A stretch of DNA of 64,000 bases from Lanius collurio (GCA_020086605.1 JACBWW010000048.1:4964418-5028417), one strand, 5' to 3'. Numbered from the stretch's first letter, positions 11,401-25,110 are shown. Program-made: numbers and translations. The notes: generated from the letters alone by a model not told the origin.

Positions 11401-14257
11401 AGGATTTTCTAGTGGTTAAAGAACTTAATCTAATATTTAGCAAAACTGGATTTTACCCCCAACTGTACTGTAAACTCCTCATATTGCACAGGCCTAGACA
11501 CTTAAGGTTAATTTTTCAAAGCTAATGGAGCACGCAAAGAAACAGATAGACCTGAGTGGGATTTTCATAAATTTCCAATTTACTCATACAACCAGCTTAC
11601 TCACTGTTTTAGACAGCAAGCTATCTAAAGATCTGAGCCCTGAGAACCTCCTCCCCTGCTGTGGTCTCAGTTTAGCTGCCTGCAAGGGTGTATAATAAAA
11701 CATAGATGTTTCACAAAGAGGAAGGAGAAGAAATGCATTAAGAATTTTAAAGTGGTCCATATACAGTATTGGGAGCTATATAGTTTATCTTTCATAATTG
11801 ATTTTAGTCATAAACCACCTCAGAAGGTTACATGCAAAACTAATCATTTCAGTCTGCAACCACAAAATGTCATCAGTCAGGAGAAGGAAGCCTGAGCAAC
11901 ATAATGTTCTCTCTGATACCAACATGCTTGAGGGACTGTTGCTTTACCTCTGCCTTTCCTTCTAGAAGTTTCAGATTCTTTTATTGTGCACATTAGTAAC
12001 TAATTGAATTTATTTTAGTGAAGAAAAAATGTCTCTAACGAACAAGAATGGTAAGTATTTGCACCAGTCTCCTAAGTACTGTGAGGGAATCTGTAAGTAT
12101 CTAGAAAGGTGACATCACCTGTTGGGCTCGCTCCTTTTTTACCCATTCCATCTCTTTTTTTGCCACAGTTGCTGTAAGTACTCAACTTTTTTCTCACCCC
12201 ATTAAAAAATTCCAAACCGAACCCCAAGTAGAAGTGATCATTGTACTTAGGACTAAGTATGGACATGCTTTGTCCTCAGACTTTTTTTCATCATAGTTTT
12301 TCTGGGGCCTACAGCATAGTGGAAATTGTGGAAGAAGAGGAGTATTTCCAGTTTTCAGATCGAGACATAGAAAAATACAAAAAGACAATGGGGAAGATAT
12401 ATATGGGTATATGCACATGTATATTAAAAAGTACTTACTATAAGCTAGGTATCCAAAATCTCCGTATGTTTGCTCATGTGAAACCTCACATTTACAGGAG
12501 TCTAAAAAAATTCAAAATAAAATTGATTCTAATTATTTATTGTTTATTAAAATAACTTAACATAATATACAATATATCTTACATTATATCACAGAAAATA
12601 TAGTGCATCTAATTTTCCTTTGGTAATGACAAAATCACAAAGCAAACACCACTAACTGCATGAAAAAAGATAACAGTGGATAAGAATTATATGATCTTTA
12701 CACAGCTAAGAGACACACCGTGCTTTCTATTTTTAAGCAGGATTCCCAACTGACCATGGAGACAAAATTCCTAGTCATAGACATTACAATGAACTTGTGG
12801 AAAGCATGTCAAAAACTTATTTTACTTTAAAATAAGAGTATCCCTTCTCTAATTGTATTGTGCTTTACTGTAGTTTGCAATTATTATAAAATATTAGCTA
12901 TACAATATATTACATTACATTAAATAGATAAATAATTCTATTTTATGTTTCTGCTATTTATTAAAAATAAAAACCCAAAACAACCCAATAATAAATAAGA
13001 TATAAGCAAATCTGTTCCCCTCCCCTGATAAACCACAAGCTACATTGGAAAGCTGACATGGAAAGTCTAGATGGATATTTTTTTCATTTATTTTATTAAT
13101 GGAAATATTTTCTATGGCAGGTGCATGGCATATTTAAATAATTGATAACACTTCTTCTCTAAATGTTCTTCAAGATATTATCCTGTGTCAAAAGGTTATA
13201 TTCATGTCCAACATTTAAAACATTAAATTATGTCACGGTGGCCTTTTCTCAATTTTGCATTCCTCCCTAGAGTAGGATGTTTCTGATGAATAGCTTGTTC
13301 AGAATTTCAATCATATGCATGTACTTGTATTTTAAAATTCATTTACAAATAGATAGAGTAACTTCTTAAGCATGTTCTGAACCAAGTTCAGCAATATTGT
13401 GACACAGTTCTGATTCTTTTGACAGACTCCTTCCAGTCATGCAGACAGAGGTATCTGGTGCAATACAAGCTCCCAGAGAGTCTCCATGTGAGATGCTTGG
13501 CCTCCAGAATGGCATGGAATATGGAACAGTGTATGTACCATAAAATGCCTGAAAATTCTTTGAGGGTGTCTCAGATCCCCTCAGTATGTCAAATTATGCT
13601 GAATATTTGGTTGGCACAATTAAATTTAGCCCAGATTATCTGCTCTCAGTAAAAGCATTGTTGGACTTTGTAGACATTTTACCTTTGACAGGATGTCCAC
13701 ATCTGCATACAAATTTTAATAGGGGACTTTACTGATGTATCAATGTCTTGTTCTGTGCTCATCTTACTTTGTGTCATCCACATAAATCTTAGAGGTCTAT
13801 TACTCTGACTGCCAAGGCTTTATAGTCTCTCTATTGTTAATGGAAAAAGGATAAGACATCTTCACTAATTTAGGCGTATTTATTTAGACTGAATAAATTA
13901 CATTGTGAAGGTACCTACAACTCCTAACAAATGACAAATGCACTCTAGATTCAAAAGCTAGATCGCAACAGCCTTTTGGGTAAATAAAGCTCAATGATAT
14001 TAATTGAACCACTGATGCACAAAACAAAAACTTTCAGAAATAATGGTAATAAACATGGGAAGGGATATGAAGCACCAGAATCATATTTTATTTTTTAACT
14101 TTCTGTAAATCTTCCTAAAGGTCTGATTTTTGGACACCTGCTTACATGCACATATTTCCAACTTTACATTAGAGTTGCAACAGTAAATTACACAATCAAT
14201 AGAAAAAAATATTAGTCTTCTGCTCTGAAAATTTATTCTCTTTAGTGCAGAGGGGTT
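8448..14257. other. AT-rich DNA with simple repeats, no gene seen
   Basis: This is about 5.8 kb with no transposon or exon I can support. It contains an A-rich tract at 8690-8735 and the A24/(CAAAA)n tract at 10012-10080. A 104-codon ORF at 12241-12555 and a 77-codon ORF at 13419-13652 lack domains, and no splice pattern around them persuades me. Confidence 0.5.
10012..10080. repeat. A24 run followed by (CAAAA)n
   Basis: A pure run of 24 A (10012-10035) passes into a CAAAA-type tract. No retroposed sequence precedes it, so it is read as simple repeat rather than a poly(A) tail. Confidence 0.85.
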
Positions 14258-14876
14258 TCAGAGAATGACAAAATCACTGAATTTGGGAGGAAACTGTGAA
14301 AAATGTCTAGTCCAACCCCTCTGCTAAAAGCATAGTGAGCCAGGGTGAATTGCCCCAAGCCATGTCAAGTGAGGGATTGAGTATCTAGTGGAATGGAGAC
14401 TCCACCTCAACCTCTCTGGCCAACATGCTCCAGCACTTAGTAACCCTCATAGTAAAAATATTATTTTCTTGCATTTAAGTGGTATTTCCTTAATTTCAGT
14501 GTTCCCGTTCCCTCTTAACTGAACACTACTGAAAATGGTCTCACTCCATTTTCATTACTCCCCATCCCCACATAGTTGAACACAGTGATAAGTGATAACA
14601 ACTCTCTCAATTTCTCCTCACATGACAGATGCTCCAAGATCTAAATCATGTTCCTGAGCTTTTGCTGGACTCACTCCAGTACATCCAGGTCTCTCTTTAC
14701 AGGGAGCCAAAGCCTGCACCCAGCAGTTCACATGTGGCCTCAAAAGTGTTGGGTAGAGAAGAAAGATGACATTCCTTGATCAAGTGATGATGTTTTTACT
14801 AGTGCAGCCCAGAGTACTGTTGGCCACTTTTGCTGCAACTGTGAAGTGATCTATTTGTAGCAGTGAGGGAATTGAC
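14258..14876 (-). mobile_element. CR1 LINE fragment (minus)
   Basis: The plus strand reads as the reverse complement of a CR1 3' half: AAAATCACTGAATTTGGGAGG, TCTAGTCCAACCCCTCTGC, GGAGACTCCACCTCAACCTC, CAGTTCACATGTGGCCTCA and AGAGTACTGTTGGCC in the order expected from 3' to 5' of the element. It is old: indels break the ORF2 frame throughout and no long ORF remains. Confidence 0.88.
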
Positions 14877-17800
14877 TTGCAGTATTTTGCTTTGCGTACA
14901 GAGTAAAATTATGAGTTATGGAGTTTTGGTTTTGGGGTTTTTTTCTATTTTACCAAAGTAGGTTTTATCAGAAAATTAAATAAATCATTTGTTTAAAAAA
15001 GAAAATTTAAAATTGTCAATTAGAATCAATTATCTATTATATTAACAATTAATTGCTAAAAAAAGAACTATCAGTAATTCCTTACAGAAAACAATGTAAT
15101 TGAAAAAGACAATACAAACAATTTATGATGTCTTTGATTTAAACCAGGATGCAAATTAGTAGTTCAGGCAATTTACCTCACTTGCACACATTATTGGTTC
15201 ATTAACATCAATATCCTGTCTTTGGCAATGTTGCTGAATGATGATTCACAAAAACATTTCACCCAACCACTTTCCTAATTTATCTAGGCAGCTGTGCTAT
15301 GCTTTTTGTGAACAGAAAACCACTTTATGCTATATATAGAGATGAATTAATGTCTTTCCATACAATGTTTCATCCTCATCTTTTAGAGCATGTCATCACA
15401 AATTCCAGTTGTTCATGCAATTAGTCAAAAATGTCATACAGTAAGCTACAGCCCCATATCCATATTCTTGGTAATATATATTAAAATACATGAAGCAGAT
15501 TCAAAAAAGAACAAGAAGCAGTGTTAAATGTTAATAAATAGGTTTTATTGTAAAATATTTTGGGAATGTTCTTTATTTTACTTTGGATTAGAAAGATTAG
15601 GGACTAATGGAGTGTCTCGATTAGTTGGAACAGGATACTTTTAATATCACTGTTCTAGATGACATGAAAATCAAATTCTTGAAATTTAAGTTTAAATTAT
15701 GGAAAAATTTCTATGTCTTTTAACAAGGAAAGCCATAATTGAAAAACCACTTTATAATATGCACTTATTACTAGATATGAATGAAATAAAGAACCCACTG
15801 GTACTTTTTAACAGATAATTGTCATTTAATCACTTGTACAGGAAGTAATATAATAGCAGAGGAGTGTTCTATTGTGGTATAGATAAAAACAAGCAAATGA
15901 AACAAATCAAAGAAAACCCCACAGAAGACAGGACTGAAACAGACTTCAGACTTTTTTCTATTCTTAAGGTTGTGATCTTAAGAAACTGTATTTCTTAAAT
16001 GCTGTATGATCTTCCACCAAGGCTGAGAAAAATCAAAATCACCATGTGCAAAAATAAATTTGATTCCAGTCACAGTTATGGTTCATTTATAACACAAGAA
16101 TAAAAGTACCTAGAACATGTGATTGTTTTCATATAAGTTAGTCGTTAACATTATAGGCAGTGGTACTGACCTTACATTGTAAAACTGTATTTTAGATTTT
16201 CATTGCATCAGCTGATTTTTCACGGAAAGTCTTGTCGACTACTTATGACAATCTCCCTTTTATTATTTATTCATATTAGAGTGTAAAAGTATGTTTGTAG
16301 TTAGAATATTTTAAGCTAAAAATTCCAGAAATTAGTTAGGAAATTATATAATCCTTTGTGAAATTCATGTTCCTGAAATAACTGAGAAAGTGCATTTCAG
16401 ATACATAAAGTAAGCTTGCAATGATTGCCAAGGAGACAATGTCTGAGCTAAAATTATTGGATTCAGACATCATAGATGACATTTGGCCTTTTCAGACTTT
16501 AATCCTTTCAATTTAATTCATTTTCTGTAACATTAGTGAGATAATTAAATATACTTACAGGAATGTCTCAGTTAGCACTTTAATTGCCCACCTTCAGCAC
16601 TGTTTCTTTACTGTGTTGGCCTTTCAATAGTAAAAAAAAAAATAATAGTTCAACAGCTAATTGAATTTCAATTCATGGATCATTCAGTGTTTGGTAGGCT
16701 TTTTATCTGCTTAAATAGACTTCTAATTTGCCATAAAATTTAATTTCCTCACTTTTGAATTTTCCAGGTACTACAGTTTGCTCTTTTATTAAAAGTAGAA
16801 AGAAATCATCCACCCCACAAAAAGAAAAAAAAAAAAAAAAAAAAAAAAAACAAACCATGAAATTTTGCACTCTTGGGATTGAACAAAGAGAGAAAGTAGG
16901 ACAAGTTGGCTGGATATCTCCTAATAGATTAAACACAGGTCATATAGAACAGATATGGAATTATTAATAATTAAAATAATTCAACTTTTTACTACTGTTG
17001 AATTATAGCTTTTGAAAGAAAATAAGAGATTAGAATTCTGATTGAAGAAAAATAGCTTATTAAAAGCATATTATGCAGGAAGGTTTAGAGATAAAAATTA
17101 AATAGAAGTACAATCAAAAGAAGAATAAAATGAGAACAAAATTATAGAAAAATATAAACTTAATCCAAAATCAAATTGATTTAAAGTATGTATTATATTT
17201 TGATTGTTTATTTTTTTCACTTAAAATTATAAAACTTAGAGTCCAGGACTAATTTACTAATACTAATGAATTTAGATTTGTAACATTACAGTATAACAGT
17301 ATCTAAGACCTTTACAGTGCCAGTCCCACAGAACATGAAGAGTTCTTCATCTTCAAATCTTTCTTGTTTTACTGAAAAAAAACCAAAAAAACCCATTCAT
17401 CTCAGTATGTATAATGTTCTACAAAAGAATCAAACTGTATCAAAACAATGATGGCTTCCTCAACTGTAAACACGAAAAAAATATGTCGGAGGGTTTTTTT
17501 CTTAAAAATGTCTCTATTTTTCCTTATATTATTTTAATTTAAATTGAAGAAACAGTTGTGTATTTATATTTTATTAATTTAATCAAGTTTGAATTTTACT
17601 TGACTAATGCATAAAAGCTGTATGCCTTTGTAACACTCTTGATTTGATTCATTGTCAGCCTGTTCTAAATGAAGAAAAAGATTCTCCATTTTTACATTGC
17701 AAAATAAAAGTCAAAAGACAGAGTAGATACTGAATGAGACAAAAATAAATCTCTGTACTTATTAAATTAAATACAAACGGCCCAACTTAAAAATTTATTA

Positions 17801-18502
17801 AATAATAATAACTTATTTTTCCTATCAATAATAAATTGCAATATTGTACATAATAATAGTAGTTCTCCTAAATAATTGCTTGTTAAACCATTTAGTTTGG
17901 TTTATTTTGTAAATATTTGTTGTTAGATTTAACTTAATGATATTTTTTAAATTTCAACTCATATATTTTAAAATACAGTTCTGCACGTTTGTTTGATTGT
18001 TTGTTTTTGTCCCGTGGTGCCTGAATGTGGATATTTATGCTAGGTTTAAAAGCAAGTATCTGAGGCACTGACTCAGCACACACCTGAGATTAAGCCAGCT
18101 AAACAAGACCGGAGAAACTGCCAGACATATAATGAGAAATTGCTGGAAGTCATAAATAAAAGAGTGAGGAGTTTACAAGAGTTACAGATAGCACTCTGAG
18201 GTACTGAGTGGGTGGCTAAAGGGGAGGTTTGAGAGAAATGGCCAAACATCACAGGCAGCTGAATGGGAGCACTGTGAACCTTCTGGAGAGCAGCAAGGCA
18301 GGCAGTGCCTCTGTAACCTCATCTGTGATACTGCATAAGAAAGGGACGGTCTAGGTACCAGCACTAGATAAACCAAATTCACACATGGATATGGCAAAGT
18401 TGGATTCAATAGAACTGTTTATCTGGGAATAGAAAAGGGCAAAGAAAGATATCAAGCAATGGAAAATAAGGTCAAGAAACGGGAAAAGCAATGGCAAGGT
18501 AC
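14877..18502. other. AT-rich DNA with simple repeats, no gene seen
   Basis: No exon or transposon was recognised. The main landmark is a pure 26-base A run at 16825-16850, which generates a lysine-rich and an antisense phenylalanine-rich ORF of no significance. Confidence 0.5.
16825..16850. repeat. A26 homopolymer
   Basis: Twenty-six consecutive A residues follow CACAAAAAG. Its length is likely unstable and prone to sequencing error. Confidence 0.9.
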
Positions 18503-18945
18503 TGTTGTGATTTAATCCCAGCCAGTAACCAAGTACCAAACAGCTGCTCACTCAGTCTCCCACCAGTGGGGTTGAGGAAAGAATAGAAGAATTAAAGGTA
18601 GAAAACTCATGTGTTGAGATAAAGACAATTTAGTAGGGAATGCAAAAGCTGCACAAACAAGCAGCTTCTTTGTGCCACTTTATATTCTGAGCATGATGTC
18701 TTATGGTATGGAATATCCCTTTTGAGTCACCTGTCGAGCTGTGTCTCCTCCCAGCCTCCCATGTACCCTTACTTCATTGCCAGAGTGGCAGAACAAAAAG
18801 CAGAAAAGGCCTTGGCTCTAAGCCCTGCCCAGCAATAGGAAACCCATCCCTGTATTATCAGCCCTGTACTCAGCACAAATCCAAAACACAGCCCTATAGA
18901 GCAGCTGTGAGGAAAATTAACTCTACCCCAGCCAAAACCAACATA
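18503..18945 (-). mobile_element. ERVL-type solo LTR (minus sense)
   Basis: The left edge TGTTGTGATTTAATCCCAGCC and the right end ...CCCCAGCCAAAACCAACATA match the two ends of the avian LTR family also found at 23.5, 36.8 and 39.8 kb. In sense (minus) direction it begins with a TGTCCTGGTTT-like end and finishes with GGTTAAACCAC-like sequence. A TATAAAG-like box lies at 18678-18686 on the minus strand, near GGTATGGAATATCCC, the conserved block just upstream. No internal retroviral region adjoins, so it is a solo LTR. I could not see a clean target-site duplication (GGTAC on the left, ATGCA on the right). Confidence 0.85.
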
Positions 18946-21900
18946 ATGCAAATCAGGTGACCAGGGATACTTGGGGATCCCTGCTAACCATCCCCGTCTT
19001 ACAACAGGTCACTGCAATCTAAATCAGAATAATAACCCGAACTTGTGGCTCTGACCATACAGTATGTTTCAAATCATCTTCCAGGGCCAGGGTGATCCAA
19101 TGTGCTTTCTCTAGCTAGCAGGAGAACACCAGAATGGAACATCCTAATAGTAGTGTCTCAGTGCCTGATTTGGGCCAGATGCCATCAGCATCTGCCCATC
19201 CCTTCTGGATATCTTACATGAAATGTGCTGTGAAATAAAATAAACATTGAGATGTTTTTGCATAGTACTGTCAAAAGAATAATCTGTGCGACTAGCAAAG
19301 CTTTAATATTTTAATCTCCCAAAGGAATTGATAATTATAAATTCTATTTCAAATACTCACAGTAAGATCAAGTACTGCTTTTTTATTATACTATCTTGTT
19401 AAATTATTATCTCTGTATTCGTGCTATAAAATACACATAAAATATATCAATACTAACTGCTGTTAAATTGCCCCATGTGTAAACTATGAGATTTATTCCT
19501 CCTAAAAAGGAAAATAGTGAGGGGCAGCTTCTTAGCATGAGGAAGCAGCTGTTTGTAGAACTTTTAAAAAATTAAAATCTGAAAAGTACATCAGTATAAC
19601 TAATAGTATGGTGTGCTAGATTTTTATTTTTGTTTTGTGAGAAAATTTATGATATTTGACTGAAAATGTTGAAATTGATAATTATGTCTCATTAGTTTTT
19701 TTTATCCTTGTGAAGATTTAAAGGAAGTTCTGTGCCACAGCTGCTGTCCCAGGTAAGACTGGTTCTTATTTCAATATATTGACTCTATGGAAGCTTACAT
19801 CAGAAATATTACAGTTAAAACCCCCCCTAATTTCCAAGCAAAATTGACATCCTAAAGAATAATCCATCTTTTGTTTTAATTTTTTTGGTGTTTTGTTTGT
19901 CTATTTTATTGTTGCTGTGAGTTGCATGTTTTCTGTTTTTTTTTTTTTTTAAATTTGTTTGTTTGTTTGTTTTGTTTGCTTGTTTTTTCCCAACATTCTT
20001 CTGAAGGACTTGTAAATACTATCCAACGAAATTTATTTTTCTACTTCTCAAGAGTGCCCATACCACTAGAACTAGGCTTTCATCATAATTCCTGTAGCAC
20101 CTGTACAGGAAACATCAAAATGAAGTTTAAATTTGAAAATATAAATTCATTTTGACAACTTTCTGAACTGGTGACAGAAGCTGAATTTTTTTTGAGGATA
20201 GAGTATTACCTGTTCTGTTTCACCTAAGGAGGAAAAGTCCAGGAACTTATGATGACCCTCAAAAAAGAAAATTGCATTTATTAAACCAAATAATATTTAT
20301 ATGAAAAAAATTAATTTATTGTACAGACACGGGAGTTTTTTTAAAACCTTGGATCACAAAGAAAATAAGTTTTTCCCTCTTTTTATGGTTAGTATCTCTG
20401 ACATATTGTACATAGTACACTGATACCCCATAGAGATCATTGTCTACACAAAGAAAGCATAGACCACGTATGAAAACAGAGCATAAGACAAAAAGGAGGT
20501 ACAGAGTTTCCAAACTGTTTCTAAAACCTCTGTTCATACTTCTAAGAAAACTTTTTCTATATTTGCCTTGAAACAACAGGAATTCTCATCAAATTCTTGT
20601 GCTTCCAAGGTCAATCATATACTTCTTTGAAGAACATCTTCATCTGAATGATGGATTTAGTTATAACAAGTATTTTGTTACCTATCATAATACTTAGAAA
20701 ATGCACATTAACCCCATCTCTCTCTATGATTTTGCTACTGTAAACAATCCAAAGCCATCTGCTTTGTTTATACTCTAAATCAGGGAAAAGCTATGAGCTG
20801 ATCAGGGTGTTGAATTTAAGCACTAATCCCTTCTGAAATTCAGGGGATGTTAGTGAGCTCAGTTTTCATACTGAAGGATATCTTATATACATTATATTAT
20901 TATTTTTATTGTTAACATTTGTTTGTTTGTTTGTTTATTTTTAAATTTTTTACACGGCATTTTGATTATACCTGTTAAGGGTAATATACTTATGGAGTAT
21001 TAAAGACTTTGTGTGCATTGCATAAGGATTGCTAGAACATAACTCAATATGTTTGTAGGTGAATGTGAACTCTTATGTACTACATATTGTCCTGTTCCCT
21101 CTCAAAAGGTGATGGGAATGTAGAGATGATGCCAGAGCTTCTCCCCCTGCATCAGACAGAAAGAACGAACTGTCTCCATGAGACCATGCTGTCTCTTCTG
21201 AAAGAATGTCAAAAATTTGTGTGCTCAGAAGCTCAATAGCTGGAAGCCCTCTGAAACTGCATTTCAGCAGTCGAATTCCCCCCCATGTGCCTTCTGGGGT
21301 ATTGTGCTCTGCATGAGCACTGGACAAAAGTCTTTGCCTTAAATCACAGGAGTCCTTGTTCCATATATGTGCAGTTTTCCTACTGCCAGCAGCTATTATG
21401 ATGTTCAGAAAATCCTAAATAAGAAAAATTGATTGTAATGATTATAGGCCTTACTGCTCAAAAAAATAATTTAACATTTGGAAAATTAAATATAGAGGTG
21501 TTCACCCAGGCAGTGCAGTTTACCACTCTTAGGCTAACATTTTAGTATAAATGTCAAACTCTTGAGCTCCATAAATTTGTGAAAGCTAGAGACAGGAGAA
21601 AAGCTAACTGATAAAATGATCATGGGAATGAGAAATGGATTTTGGGGTGTGGCAGCAGAGAAATTTGGTATTGAATTAATAATTCTTTTCCAAATTATAC
21701 CAAAGTGCAAAGAGATCCATCAAATTATGGGGATGTTTTGATAGCACATTTATCTGTACCTTTAGTTTCAAACCTCTTTGCAAAAGAACAGATGGAAATA
21801 TAGTCTAAAAGCAGGTAAGTATATATTTTTGAATTTTAAAGCAAGGCATTAAAAAATAGAAATATGAAGGTGATTTAAATATGCTCAAACTCAACAAAAT

Positions 21901-22250
21901 TTCTTCTGAACAACTGCATTTATTAAGAAATTACAGTTGTGCCTATTTTTTAACTTGTAAATTAGAAAGAGAAATATTGATATGCTTTGTCCTGGATAAT
22001 GAGCTGGACTATCTCCATGGGATTAAATCAAGTTATTAGAAGAATAAGGAAAATATTTTCTGTCTTGAAAGTAAACATTATTCTTTTGCAAAGTCTCGGA
22101 ACATAGAGAGATGGTATGACCACACTTGTGAGTACAATTACAGACTAAGTACTAGCCAGAGAAAAAATAAATAACATGATATAAAACAAAACAGTTGGAA
22201 TGGTTCCCCCAGCAATATCTCTGTTTAATTGAATAGATGTGAGTTTGCTG
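18946..22250. other. AT-rich DNA with simple repeats, no gene seen
   Basis: No gene was recognised. Simple repeats lie at 19936-19985 (T15 then TTTG units) and 20920-20940 (TTTG units). A moderately GC-richer, high-complexity patch at 21080-21330 might be conserved noncoding DNA, but I cannot show this from one sequence. Confidence 0.5.
19936..19985. repeat. T15 run followed by (TTTG)n
   Basis: A run of 15 T is followed by six to seven TTTG-type units, slightly interrupted. Confidence 0.85.
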
Positions 22251-22252
22251 AA

Positions 22253-22682
22253 TGGACTGTCAGATGGTCTGGAGCACAGGTCTTTTGAGGAGTTGCTGAA
22301 GGAGCTGGGGGTGGAAAAAAGGAGGCTCAGGTGAGACCTTTTCCCTCTCTGTCATCTACAGGAAAAGAGGTTGTAGTAAGGTGGGAGTCCATTTCTTCTG
22401 CCAGGTAACAACTGGCAGGACAAGAGGAGATGGCCTTAACTTGCCCCCATGGAGGTTTAGATTCGATATTAGGAAAATCTTCTTCACTGAAAGGGTGGTC
22501 AGGCATTGGAACAATTTTTCCAGGGTAGTGGTCGTATCACTATCCCTGGAAGTGTTAAAAAACCCATGTGGGTGTAGCATTTAGGGACACAGTTTAGCAG
22601 TGAACATGGTGGTAGTAGGTTACTGGTTGGACTTGATGATCTTAGAGGTATTTTTCAACTTTCATGTAGCTATGATTCTATG
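22253..22682 (+). mobile_element. CR1 LINE 3' fragment (plus)
   Basis: This is a 5'-truncated CR1 in plus orientation. It starts within ORF2 (GGAGTTGCTGAAGGAGCTGGGG..GGAGGCTCAGG), continues through the last ORF2 codons (frame 22381-22584 shows FDIRKIFFTERVVRHWNNFS), and ends in the typical 3' UTR: GGTTACTGGTTGGACTTGATG, then GCTATGATTCTATGG. The ORF is shifted between segments. It is a dead copy. Confidence 0.92.
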
Positions 22683-23515
22683 GCCATTACTTGGGACAGA
22701 GTGTTAAAGAACCCAATTTCAAATTACACTGAGTGGAGTTTTTGTTGGTTTTGTTTTTTAGTTGAGTTCTACTTTACCATTTTATGCCAAGATATCTGTG
22801 AGAAAGCTAACTGTGTATTAGAAAGCTAATACAGCATAGACTTCATGTATTAAAGATGTGACCCAAATAAACATCATAAATTTATAACAAAAAAAATCAT
22901 TGGGTAAGGAGGTATTTCTAATTTGGGAATGTTGTTTTTCCATTAGTAACTAGAGTATTTACTTTATTTTTTCCTTTATTATCAGCATGGGTTGAAAATA
23001 CAGTCCTTTCTGAATTTTTTTTTTTTTTTTTGAGTGAGTGATTTATAAGGCATAAGATGTATAAATAAGGTTATACATCTTATCTTTAGGATAAATATTT
23101 CTCTTTATTTGCTAAAAAATATATACTTAAATACTTAGAAAAAAACAAAACCTTTTCATTAATAAAAAAAGAAAATTCATTAGAATAAAAAAGATATTCC
23201 TTACACAAGCTGGGTTTAATTTCTTTTTACAAAATATATTTGTCTATAATTTTACTGATTTATTTTCATTACAATGGTTTGATGATTTTTAATATTTTTA
23301 TACACTTTTTCGTCAGACATTCTTCACTGTGCAAGTTGTCAGAATGTAGCTGTCTTAGTCTCCTGAAGAGTGTACTTAACAAACAGAAAATTCTTTTTTA
23401 GAAGAAGTTTATTGACTAGATCAGCTTTAAATTAGCTGATTGTGAACGTCTTGTTAAGAAGTGCAACCACTGACCCTTGGCCTCAGGTATTCCATTTTGT
23501 GGCTATGTATTTTAT
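22683..23515. other. AT-rich DNA with a hairpin, no gene seen
   Basis: This contains a T17 run (23015-23031) and a perfect inverted repeat (23052-23083), reported separately. Nothing else was recognised. Confidence 0.5.
23052..23083. repeat. Perfect 13-bp inverted repeat, 6-base loop
   Basis: The left arm ATAAGATGTATAA (23052-23064) is exactly complementary to TTATACATCTTAT (23071-23083) around the loop ATAAGG. There are no mismatches. It is AT-rich and lies 20 bases after a T17 run. Confidence 0.9.
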
Positions 23516-23517
23516 GC

Positions 23518-24066
23518 CTACTGGGCTGGTCAGGATTTTTCTTCATAGTGACTCATATGGGGCTGTGTTTTAGATTTGTCACCAAATCATTGTTGATAAC
23601 ACAATGTTTTAGCTATTGCTGAGCCATGTTTATGCAACGTCAAGGCCTTTACTGTTTCCCAGTCTGTCCCACCAGTGAGTAGGCTTGGGGTGAGAAAAGA
23701 CTGGGAGGGGACACAGATGGGACACTGATCCCAACTGACCAAAAGGATATTCCATACCGTATGGCATCATAGGCAGCAATAAAAGCTGCAAGGAAGGAGT
23801 TTTTTCAACACAGCCATTGTTCAGGACTTGGCTGGATATCAGTCTGCTTGTGGGAGGTGGTGAGTGATTGCATTAGCATCACTTGGGATTTTTGTCAGGG
23901 GTTGGTGTGCTGGTCTGTTTTCACCCTTTATCAAACTGTCTTCATCTCAACCTTTGCACTTCCTCAGTTTTGCCCTTCTAGTTCTGTCTTTCATCCCACT
24001 GGGGCAGAGTGAGCGAGCAATTGGGTCAGGGATTACCTGCCAGTTGTGGTCAGCTCACCACAGTCA
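23518..24066 (+). mobile_element. ERVL-type solo LTR (plus sense)
   Basis: It belongs to the same family as the LTR at 18.5 kb but in the opposite orientation. Landmarks in order are GATAACACAATGTTTTAG, CTGGGAGGGGACACAGATGGG, AGGATATTCCATACCGTATGG, the TATA-like AATAAAAG (23778-23785), GGTGGTGAGTGATTGCATTAG, and ATCCCACTGGGGCAGAGTGAG before a degenerate ...CACCACAGTCA end. The 5' end is diverged and its border uncertain. No internal region adjoins it. Confidence 0.8.
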
Positions 24067-25110
24067 CAAAACAGTAACTGTCTGATGGAAATTTCCCAGC
24101 AGCTGTTTAAGAAAATTGCAAGTGTTTGCCCTTCTTAGATCACTTTGGTAAGGCTGATCAAGAGTCTGCATCTGCTCTTTTTGGAAAAACATCACCCCTA
24201 TCTCAGTATGGGTACCACAGAGCCATAGAAAACTGATCAAATCTAAAGTGAATGAGAACCCTATCACTGAGCAGCATTGTGAGATGCTACTTAACTGTCT
24301 GTCTGCTTCTGCCAGAAACAAAGTGAGATAAGGAAAACACTGGTGTCTTGGAATATTTCAGAATGGACAGATAATTTTCTCTTTTCATTGAAAGTGCCCT
24401 AGCTTTATTGACTCTGCTGCCGTTAAAGTCATGTTACATAAAATCTGGTAATGTCTGAAAATCTTAAAAGTTTTATTCAGTCTTTTATAATTAAGTATAG
24501 CATACATGACTGGAAACCATGTAATTGACTGCAGAAATACCACATAAATGTTGTACTCTTCCAATTACAAAAAACATCACCTCCCACAGCGGCACGTGAC
24601 AAGTAAAGAAAAATATTTTCTGGCAATCTCTGTAAATCATGAGCCGTGGCATTATACTTTCCACTTTTTCTTTCAGTAATATAGTTAGAAAACTGATTCT
24701 GATTTTCATTAACCATTAGATTACAAAAACAGTTCTAGAACTATTCAGTTTTCAGATTTGCTTCCTTCTTCTTCCAGGACTCCGAATGTAAACCTAAGAA
24801 TACACCTCCTTTGTTTCACATCTTTATTTTTTCACTTGATCACGGCCTGTGGCAGATGTATGTTTATCTTAATTTTTCTTAGCTCATGAACATTTTTCAT
24901 TGCGATTTCCTTTCTTTATGCTTTTTTTTTTCCCATTATTCTTTTGCTTTTCTTTCATTATCTAGGTAATAATAGGCTAAAAACAAAAACAAAAGTTATG
25001 GAAGACAGAAAACAAACAGAATAATCAATTTTAAATTAAAGATATATTATATATTTGGTTAGATATGTTTTATATATATGTATATCAGGCTTCAAAAATA
25101 CACCTTTCAT

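Noticed and set aside
12241..12555. 104-codon plus-strand ORF with an acidic EEEE segment
   Set aside because: No domain, no convincing splice sites, and the second half is AT-rich low-information sequence. Length is within chance for 64 kb on six frames.
13419..13652. 77-codon ORF considered as an exon
   Set aside because: An AG lies just upstream, but there is no plausible donor, no conserved motif and no neighbouring exon.
16703..16967. Lysine-rich ORF and antisense phenylalanine-rich ORF
   Set aside because: Both are translations of the A26 homopolymer.
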